This document shows positions 1-5,757 of a DNA stretch of 6,956 nt, piece by piece (the first letter of the stretch is position 1; each line of letters starts with the position of its first letter). The DNA lies in assembly GCA_003497555.1 (NCBI GenBank), contig DNNS01000445.1, forward strand, positions 2,328 through 9,283, given 5' to 3'. Made by a program: the position numbers and the translations under genes. A model generated the notes under the pieces. That model worked only from the letters and a program-made list of their open reading frames with translations. It was not told the origin of the DNA and did no database searches. This DNA comes from Spirochaetia bacterium. GTDB taxonomy: Bacteria > Spirochaetota > UBA12135.

Positions 1-1
1 A

Positions 2-1270
2 AGCCGCGTGAACGCTCTTGACAAACCGGACACGAAACGGATTCTTGTATGCACTGACTGCTTAAGCGAGGGAATTAATCTGCAGTACCTTTTTGATGCA
101 GTTATACATTATGACCTTACATGGAATCCGACAAGGCACGAACAAAGGGAAGGAAGAATTGACAGATATGGGCAGATTAAGCCAAAAGTAAGAGTTCTCA
201 CCTATTACGGCAAGGATAATCCAATAGATGGAATTGTACTTGATGTGCTTATCAAAAAACATAAAAGCATCAGGAGCTCTCTTGGCATATCTGTGCCTGT
301 GCCAGCCGAATCTGATGAGGTAGTAAATGCTATATTCGAAGGGCTTCTTCTCAGAGAAAAAACCGGAACATCCGAGCAGATTTTATTGCCAGGGCTGGAA
401 GAATATATACGTCCGCAAAAAGAAGACCTCCATAAAAAATGGGATATGACTCTGGACAAAGAAAAACGTTCTCGTTCTGTCTTCGCCCAGCATGCAATAA
501 AATTTGAGCAAATTTCCGGTGAAATTAATGAATACAGAAAAGCTGTTGGAAGTTCAAAAGAAGTTGAAAGCTTTATTACATCTTCATTCCGGATTTTCAA
601 TGCATTAGTCAATGAAAAAAACAGGATTTTTTCATTTAATACTGCTGAAATGCCTCATACTATAAAGGATGCTATTAATACTGACGACGTATTTAAAGCA
701 AAGTTTGAACTGCCAGTACCTGCAGGAACATTATACCTGGGACGCACACATAGAATAACAGAGGGAATGGCGAATTTTATCATAGACAGCGCTATAGATA
801 CAGAAATTAAAACTCCGGTAAAAAGATGCGGGGTAATCAGGAGTAATAACGTTAATGCAAGGACATCTCTCTTGCTGATCAGATTCAGATATCAGATAGT
901 AATGAAAAAAAAAAATACTGAAAAGAGAGAACTTGCAGAGGAATGCAGATTGCTTGCATTTACCGGAGCCCCTGACAGGCCTGTTTGGCTTAATGATAAA
1001 GAAGCAGAAGAACTTATTAATATAAAACCGGATGCGAACGTTCTTCCGGAGCAGGCAAAAACATTTGTAAAAAAAATCATTGATAATATAGATTTATTAA
1101 AGGCAGATATCGAAAAAGAGGCAAAAGAACGAAGTAAAATACTTCTAAGTTCTCATCAAAGCGTAAGAGCTGCCGCAGGGCTTAAAGGATTAAAATACGA
1201 AGTCGAACCAAAGCTTCCGGCAGATATTCTGGGAGTATATATTTATTTGCCAGCCGGGGAATTAAAGTAA
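2..1270 (+). CDS. drmD: SNF2-family helicase, DrmD-like (5'-truncated by window edge)
   Basis: This is the C-terminal part of a superfamily 2 helicase/translocase. Seen: motif V (CTDCLSEGINLQ, nt 50-85) and motif VI (HEQREGRIDRYGQ, nt 137-175) with its arginine fingers, the second RecA-like lobe of SNF2/RapA-type enzymes. About 365 residues follow, ending in VEPKLPADILGVYIYLP, a tail I recognise from DrmD-like helicases. The Walker A lobe lies upstream of the window. The GTG at 8-10 is an internal valine: the frame is open to base 2 and motif V starts within 15 residues, so it is not a start. In class 1 DISARM, DrmD is encoded next to the adenine methyltransferase DrmMI and is thought to act on incoming DNA in the cytoplasm; the next gene matches that partner and abuts this one. 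SNF2 assignment is firm. The DISARM link is inference, since a stand-alone helicase-methyltransferase restriction pair would look the same here. Confidence 0.86.
   Translation, partial: SRVNALDKPDTKRILVCTDCLSEGINLQYLFDAVIHYDLTWNPTRHEQREGRIDRYGQIKPKVRVLTYYGKDNPIDGIVLDVLIKKHKSIRSSLGISVPVPAESDEVVNAIFEGLLLREKTGTSEQILLPGLEEYIRPQKEDLHKKWDMTLDKEKRSRSVFAQHAIKFEQISGEINEYRKAVGSSKEVESFITSSFRIFNALVNEKNRIFSFNTAEMPHTIKDAINTDDVFKAKFELPVPAGTLYLGRTHRITEGMANFIIDSAIDTEIKTPVKRCGVIRSNNVNARTSLLLIRFRYQIVMKKKNTEKRELAEECRLLAFTGAPDRPVWLNDKEAEELINIKPDANVLPEQAKTFVKKIIDNIDLLKADIEKEAKERSKILLSSHQSVRAAAGLKGLKYEVEPKLPADILGVYIYLPAGELK
905..915 (+). repeat. A11 homopolymer inside the helicase gene
   Basis: Eleven consecutive A bases follow an in-frame ATG codon and encode Lys-Lys-Lys-Asn. 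The frame is intact as sequenced. A run this long is known to promote transcriptional slippage and replication slippage, so a fraction of transcripts or cells may carry a shifted helicase frame. Confidence 0.6.
1256..1260 (+). promoter_or_regulatory. Possible ribosome binding site for the methyltransferase gene
   Basis: GGGGA lies 10 bases before the ATG at 1271, inside the last codons of the helicase gene. The spacing is a little long. The helicase stop (TAA, 1268-1270) directly touches the ATG, so reinitiation by terminating ribosomes probably contributes. Confidence 0.5.
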
Positions 1271-2731
1271 ATGAAAAAAACATCATTATTTACATCCATT
1301 AAATCCGAAGGCGGGCTGTTATCTTCGCAGTTCCTTGAGAAACTTTCTCAAGGGAGTACTGATATAGAAGGAATCAGACCGGAAGATTACCATCTGCAGG
1401 CAAATGAACGTATTAATGAAGTTATTACCAAATCATGGACCCGCCTGCTTGGCACCTGGATTAATTTCAGAGATCAAATAAACAAACTTCCCCAAAGCGA
1501 TACAGGCATTTCGATTACCAGGGAAAAATGGCTGCTTGTACTCTTTCAGGAACTTGGATACGGCAGACTTGTCTATTCAAAACCTGTTGTTATTGATGAA
1601 CGAACCTATCATATTTCGCATTTCTGGAATAACACACCTGTACATCTTGCGAGTTTTAAAAATGATCTTGACAGGCGGATAAAAAATCTTCAGGGGAAAA
1701 CCGAGCCTGGTCCGCATTCCCTTTTACAGGAGTTCCTCAATAAAAGCAAATCACATCTCTGGGGTTTTGTTTCAAATGGATATCAGCTCCGGATACTGCG
1801 GGACAATTCAAGCCTAACACGTCAGTTCTATATAGAATTTGATCTCGAAGAGATGATGGAGAATGAAATATATCCGGACTTTTCGCTTTTATGGCTTATA
1901 TGCCATGAATCCAGAGTAGAGAGCGACAAGCCTGAAAATTGCTGGCTTGAAAAGTGGGCGCAGAAAGCGCAGACCCAGGGAGTAAGGGCGCTTGATGACC
2001 TCAGGAGCGGAGTTGAAAAAGCTATCCGGATACTGGGACAGAGTTTTATTGAATACCGGGGGAATACTGATCTTGCCCTTGAACTTCAAACCGACAAGCT
2101 TGACAAACAGGATTATTACAGAGAACTTTTGCGTCTGGTTTACAGGCTGATATTTTTATTTGCTGCAGAAGACAGGGATATACTTCTATTGCCGGATATT
2201 TCCAAAAAAGTAAAAGAAAATTATCTGAAATATTATTCAACAAAGAGGATCAGAAAAATCGCAGAACGGATCAAAGGGACTAATCATATTGATTTATATA
2301 TAAGCCTGAAAACAGTAATGAGTAAACTTTATATTGACAATGGAGGTACAGAACTTGGTATCCCTGCACTGGGCAGTTTCCTCTGGTCAAACAAAACAAT
2401 ACCGCATCTGGAAAATGCAGATATATCAAACCGCAATTTTCTCGATGCTGTCAGAACATTGGCATTTACTGAAGCAAATAAAAGATTACTGCCGGTAGAT
2501 TTTAAAAACCTCGGATCTGAAGAGTTCGGCAGCATCTATGAATCTCTTCTCGAACTTCATCCGGAAATAGATATCAATTCAAAGCATTTTGAATTAAAAA
2601 TATCAGCTGGGCATGAAAGGAAAACAACGGCAAGCTATTATACTCCATCCGTGCTTATCAATCCTCTACTGGACTCAGCATTGGAACCCGTGCTGGATGA
2701 AGCAGTAAAAAAGAGAATCCTGAAAAGGTAA
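1271..2731 (+). CDS. drmMI: DrmMI-like N6-adenine DNA methyltransferase, N-terminal part (zero frame)
   Basis: This frame encodes the first 486 residues of a large Eco57I-type (COG1002-like) adenine methyltransferase, the N-terminal accessory region without a complete catalytic site. Seen: a conserved-looking block at about residues 170-196 (GYQLRILRDNSSLTRQ onward), a helical middle, and the methyltransferase entry motif TASYYTPSVLI at about 454-464, which normally precedes the AdoMet site by a few dozen residues. The frame then ends in a short tail (RILKR) and TAA at 2729-2731, just before motif I. Motif I is found at once in the -1 frame, so this is half of a gene. A -1 shift at 2707-2713 joins residue 481 to the next part, total 1495 residues. 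The ATG at 1271 touches the helicase stop, indicating an operon. Without the shift the product could bind partners or DNA but not methylate. Family call is firm; the DISARM name is a best match by motifs and gene order. Confidence 0.82.
   Translation: MKKTSLFTSIKSEGGLLSSQFLEKLSQGSTDIEGIRPEDYHLQANERINEVITKSWTRLLGTWINFRDQINKLPQSDTGISITREKWLLVLFQELGYGRLVYSKPVVIDERTYHISHFWNNTPVHLASFKNDLDRRIKNLQGKTEPGPHSLLQEFLNKSKSHLWGFVSNGYQLRILRDNSSLTRQFYIEFDLEEMMENEIYPDFSLLWLICHESRVESDKPENCWLEKWAQKAQTQGVRALDDLRSGVEKAIRILGQSFIEYRGNTDLALELQTDKLDKQDYYRELLRLVYRLIFLFAAEDRDILLLPDISKKVKENYLKYYSTKRIRKIAERIKGTNHIDLYISLKTVMSKLYIDNGGTELGIPALGSFLWSNKTIPHLENADISNRNFLDAVRTLAFTEANKRLLPVDFKNLGSEEFGSIYESLLELHPEIDINSKHFELKISAGHERKTTASYYTPSVLINPLLDSALEPVLDEAVKKRILKR
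2707..2713 (+). other. Candidate -1 ribosomal frameshift site, A AAA AAG
   Basis: The zero frame reads GTA AAA AAG AGA, so the heptamer is in the X XXY YYZ phase of the dnaX slippery site. A -1 slip continues as GAG AAT CCT GAA AAG GTA, giving KKENPEKVILELKVCDPSCG, which leads straight into motif I. The new frame is closed by TGA at 2698-2700 and the old one by TAA at 2729-2731, so any shift must occur in 2701-2728. A weak Shine-Dalgarno-like GGATGA (2695-2700) lies only 6 bases upstream, closer than the 10-14 usual for stimulators. A seven-A ancestor that lost one A would encode the same protein, so a mutation, phase variation or read error in a homopolymer remains possible. Confidence 0.6.
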
Positions 2732-5700
2732 TTCTTGAATTAAAAGTCTGTGATCCCTCATGCGGAAGCGGGCATTTCCTTGTTGCAGCAAGCCACAGGA
2801 TAGCAAAAAAACTTGCGTTTGTAAGAACCGGCGAGGGAGAACCTGCTCCGGAAGATGTCCGACATGCTCTCCGCGATGTAATATCACACTGCATTTACGG
2901 AGTTGATATCAATCCGATGTCTGTTGAGCTCTGTAAGGTTTCCCTCTGGATGGAAGCTCTCGAACCCGGCAAGCCCCTGAGTTTTCTTGATCATCATATA
3001 AAATACGGAAACAGTTTAATCGGAGCAACTCCTGTACTAATAAAGAACGGCATACCTGACGAAGCCTTTAATCTTGTCGAGGGGGATGACAAGGAATACT
3101 GTTCAGCAAGCAAAAAACAAAATAAAAAAGAAAGAATCGATTATAAATCAGGACAGCAGCTTTTAACTGCTATTTTTGACGATGCATCAGAAATAACAAA
3201 CAGTATTAATGAACTTGAAAATGTAGATGATAAAAGTGTCCTCGGTATACGTAAAAAAGAAGAATTGTTTAACAAGCTCAAGGAAAATAAAAAGTTTCTG
3301 TATGAAAAATTGATCGCAGATGCATGGTGTTCGGCTTTCATGTGGGAGAAAAAACGATCGAATAAATTACAGTTTCCAATTACAGAGAGAGTGTTTCGGG
3401 ATATACAAGATTATCCGGATCAGACAATAAAATGGATGAAAGACGAAATAAACAGGCTTGCAAAAGAATATCAGTTTTTTCACTGGCATCTTGAGTTTCC
3501 GGATGTATTCATATTCGCTCATGCAAATGAGAAAGCAGAAAATGCACATTGTGGTTGGAACGGTGGATTTGATTGTGTGATTGGGAATCCTCCGTGGGAA
3601 TCAATGCAGCTTGAAGAAAAACAATTTTTTTCAACACGTGATAATAAAATAGCCAACTTACTTGGTGAAAATAGAAAAGATGTAATTAAAAATTTAAATT
3701 CTGAAAATCCAACTTTGGCAAAAGATTTCTTTGATGCGAAGTATAAAATAAATAAACGAAATAACTTTATTCGTTTTAGCAATAAATTTCCTTTAACAAC
3801 TAAGGGAAAAATGAACACTTATACTCTTTTTACAGAAGAATCAACAACTATTTTATCAAAAAGGGGCAAATTCGGAATAGTTATACCTACAGGTATTGCT
3901 ACAGATGACTCTACGAAAGTTTTTTTTGCTCACTTGATTAAAGAAAAATTATTAATAAAACTTATAGGATTTGAGAATGAAGAATTTCTTTTTCCTGGAA
4001 TTGCAAATGTAATTAAATACTGTATTTTAATTATTACTGGACAATCAATACAAAACTTGATACCTCAATTTGCTTTTTATATACGAAATATTCAACAGAT
4101 TATGCAAAGAGAAAGATATTTTAATTTAAATATCACCGACTTTGAATTACTGAATCCAAATACACTTAATTGCCCAATTTTTCGCACAAAATATGATGCA
4201 GAATTAACTAAAAAATTATATAAAAACATACCAATTATTTTTAATAAATCAAGTAATTCAAATCCATGGGGTATTAAATTCTTACAAGGATTATTTAATT
4301 CAACAAGCGATAGTAAATTATTTTATTCAAAGAAAGAAAATAATGATTACTTACCGCTATATGAGTCAAAATTATTTTGGCATTTTGATCATAGATTCTC
4401 TTCTTATGACATGAAAGGAACTGAAAAAGGCAAAGGCGGTAGAGGATTGCCAGAAATGTCTTTAAAAAATTATCAAAATCCTGACTATAAAATAACACCA
4501 CAATATTGGGTTACAAAAAATGATATTCAAAATCGCATTCCGCCATATTGGTCATGGAATTGGTTAATAGCATTTCGTAAAGTTACAAGCGCGAAGCTTG
4601 AAAGAACTGCAGTTTTTACAATAATTCCATATGCTGGTTTGGCCGATAGCGCACAACTTGTATTTCTTGATAAAAAATATTCTGCTTTTCATGCAGCTTG
4701 CTTTTTAGCGAATGTAAACTGCTTCATTTTTGATTATATTGTTAGACAAAAAATCGGAGGAGTTAATTTAAATTTTTATATTATGGAACAACTACCTGTT
4801 TTACCTCCCGATATTTACACACAAGAGGCTATTGACTTCATTGCTCCTAGAGTGCTTGAATTAATTTATACAGCAAATGATTTAAGATCATTTGCTGTTG
4901 ATATGAATTTTAATTCTTTTCCATTCACATGGGAAGAGACGAGAAGATATATAATACGAGCAGAATTAGATGCTTATTATAGCCATCTTTATAAAATTAG
5001 CCGGGATGAATTATCATATATTCTCGATCCAGTGGACATTTATGGTAATGATTTTCCAGGTGAAACTTTCAGAGTACTGAAGGAAAAAGAAATTGCTATT
5101 TACAGTGAATACAGAACAAAAAAAGTTATACTTGAGATATACGATGAAATGAAAAAGGCAACGGAAAGCGGGACTGAGTATAAAACTAGACTCAATCCGC
5201 CGCCGGGAGATGTGAGAGCGAGTCATGGCCAAAAACAGCAAAAGGCAAACATAATTTCGTTAATTGATAAAGAACCGTTTATCAGAGTTGAGAAACCTGC
5301 AAAAAAAGAAAAACATATAACATGTATTCCTTCATTTACGCTTAAAGCTGCTGCAGGATATTTTGATAATACCCAGGAGCCACAGTTTGATACCTGGGTT
5401 AAACCGAATACAAATGTACCGCTTAAAAAAGGTCTGATTGTTGTACAGGTAACCGGGAAATCCATGGAACCAGAAATACCTGATGGCGCATGGTGCATTT
5501 TTTCATGGTTTCCAGTACCAAGTCCGAAAAAGGATAAGATATATATATTCCAGTATCATAATTATACGGATCCGGAAAGTGGCGGTAGTTATACGGTAAA
5601 GAGATTTAACCCGGTTTACAGAAAAGATGATGATGATTGGGCTATTAAAAAAATTGAATTGGTACCGGTAAATAGTGAATTTAATATGATAAGTATCAAG

Positions 5701-5757
5701 GAAGAAAATAGCGGGGATTTGAAGGTGATTGCGGAGTTGATTGAGGTGCTGAAGTGA
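2713..5757 (+). CDS. drmMI: DrmMI-like N6-adenine methyltransferase, catalytic part with C-terminal S24 domain (-1 frame)
   Basis: This frame carries the catalytic core, transferring methyl from AdoMet to adenine N6. Numbered on the joined protein: motif I DPSCGSGHFL at 495-504 (AdoMet binding), acidic GVDINP at about 544-549, FLDHHIKYGNSLIG ending near 584, motif IV NPPW at 773-776 (catalytic), a recognition segment at about 778-1217, then a conserved post-recognition block (TWEETRRYIIRAELDAYY) and TRLNPPPGDVRASHG near 1318. After a lysine-rich linker comes an S24 peptidase domain (about 1353-1495). No ATG, GTG or TTG exists in this frame between its opening at 2701 and motif I. The first ATG, at 2917, lies inside DINPM, downstream of motif I, with a poor GGAG 14 bases away, so independent initiation would not give an active enzyme. 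The gene therefore needs frameshifting at 2707-2713 or is broken. The frame stays open for over 3 kb, so any break is recent. Expected role: protective or epigenetic marking of host DNA. Confidence 0.82.
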   Translation, partial: ENPEKVILELKVCDPSCGSGHFLVAASHRIAKKLAFVRTGEGEPAPEDVRHALRDVISHCIYGVDINPMSVELCKVSLWMEALEPGKPLSFLDHHIKYGNSLIGATPVLIKNGIPDEAFNLVEGDDKEYCSASKKQNKKERIDYKSGQQLLTAIFDDASEITNSINELENVDDKSVLGIRKKEELFNKLKENKKFLYEKLIADAWCSAFMWEKKRSNKLQFPITERVFRDIQDYPDQTIKWMKDEINRLAKEYQFFHWHLEFPDVFIFAHANEKAENAHCGWNGGFDCVIGNPPWESMQLEEKQFFSTRDNKIANLLGENRKDVIKNLNSENPTLAKDFFDAKYKINKRNNFIRFSNKFPLTTKGKMNTYTLFTEESTTILSKRGKFGIVIPTGIATDDSTKVFFAHLIKEKLLIKLIGFENEEFLFPGIANVIKYCILIITGQSIQNLIPQFAFYIRNIQQIMQRERYFNLNITDFELLNPNTLNCPIFRTKYDAELTKKLYKNIPIIFNKSSNSNPWGIKFLQGLFNSTSDSKLFYSKKENNDYLPLYESKLFWHFDHRFSSYDMKGTEKGKGGRGLPEMSLKNYQNPDYKITPQYWVTKNDIQNRIPPYWSWNWLIAFRKVTSAKLERTAVFTIIPYAGLADSAQLVFLDKKYSAFHAACFLANVNCFIFDYIVRQKIGGVNLNFYIMEQLPVLPPDIYTQEAIDFIAPRVLELIYTANDLRSFAVDMNFNSFPFTWEETRRYIIRAELDAYYSHLYKISRDELSYILDPVDIYGNDFPGETFRVLKEKEIAIYSEYRTKKVILEIYDEMKKATESGTEYKTRLNPPPGDVRASHGQKQQKANIISLIDKEPFIRVEKPAKKEKHITCIPSFTLKAAAGYFDNTQEPQFDTWVKPNTNVPLKKGLIVVQVTGKSMEPEIPDGAWCIFSWFPVPSPKKDKIYIFQYHNYTDPESGGSYTVKRFNPVYRKDDDDWAIKKIELVPVNSEFNMISIKEENSGDLKVIAELIEVLK
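2714..2735 (+). other. Short hairpin directly after the slippery site
   Basis: Bases 2714-2718 (AGAAT) pair with 2731-2735 (ATTCT), and 2719-2721 (CCT) with 2726-2728 (AGG), closing a GAAA (GNRA) tetraloop; T2729-A2730 bulge out. The zero-frame stop codon overlaps the 3' arm. The stem is A/U-rich and begins with no spacer after the heptamer, whereas known stimulatory stems start about 5-9 bases downstream. Its role is therefore doubtful. Confidence 0.3.
3600..4920 (+). other. AT-rich target-recognition segment of the methyltransferase
   Basis: Directly after NPPW the composition drops from about 47% GC (3541-3600) to 28% (3601-3660), then as low as about 13% (4201-4260). It recovers at about 4920, where the conserved block begins with TWEETRRY. 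The span of about 440 residues corresponds to where enzymes of this type read their DNA target. Sharp edges at domain boundaries suggest a recognition segment exchanged by recombination. The composition change is seen; the recognition role is inferred from family layout. Confidence 0.6.
5326..5757 (+). other. LexA/UmuD-like S24 peptidase domain fused to the methyltransferase
   Basis: The last 140 or so residues match the self-cleaving S24 fold. A candidate cleavage motif LKAAAGYF has its Ala-Gly bond at residues 1362/1363 (codons 5353-5358). The nucleophile motif VTGKSMEPEIPDG has Ser1398 (codon 5461-5463). The general base Lys1444 lies in YTVKRF (codon 5599-5601), followed by ELVPVNSEF, which closely parallels ELLPENSEF of LexA. 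The Ser-Lys spacing of 46 residues exceeds the 37 of LexA and UmuD, owing to a longer insert. All elements for intramolecular cleavage appear intact. There is no helix-turn-helix; the methyltransferase takes the place of the DNA-binding part. GC resembles the methyltransferase core, not the next gene. Whether it cleaves, and what triggers it, is unknown. Confidence 0.82.
5743..5748 (+). promoter_or_regulatory. Ribosome binding site for the Avs-like gene
   Basis: GAGGTG, inside the last codons of the methyltransferase, lies 5 bases before the GTG at 5754. It decides the start: this frame is closed by TGA at 5742-5744 and holds no other plausible start near the N-terminus. The GTGA overlap (5754-5757) couples translation of the two genes. 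Confidence 0.75.

Noticed and set aside
8..10. GTG at 8 as the helicase start codon
   Set aside because: Helicase motif V begins about 14 codons later and the frame is open to the window edge, so the true start and the first RecA lobe lie upstream.
2204..2210. A second A6G run as another frameshift site
   Set aside because: It is read AAA AAA G in the zero frame, not A AAA AAG, and the frame is continuous on both sides.
3754..3776. Inverted repeat AAACGAA / TTCGTTT with a 9-base loop
   Set aside because: A seven-pair stem in very AT-rich coding sequence is likely by chance and has no T-run or other terminator feature.
3141..3818. Open frames on the minus strand here and elsewhere (for example 205-612, 2658-2894, 5223-5498)
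   Set aside because: All lie opposite well-supported plus-strand domains, show no recognisable motif and have no convincing ribosome site.
2917..5757. A separate methyltransferase gene starting at the ATG at 2917
   Set aside because: That ATG is the methionine of the internal DINPM motif. Motif I (DPSCGSGHFL) lies upstream in the same frame at 2752-2781, and the GGAG before it is 14 bases away.
1271..5757. BREX methyltransferase PglX
   Set aside because: The catalytic fold is shared, but the adjoining SNF2 helicase and the tail TRLNPPPGDVRASHG fit the DrmMI type better, and no BREX gene is seen.
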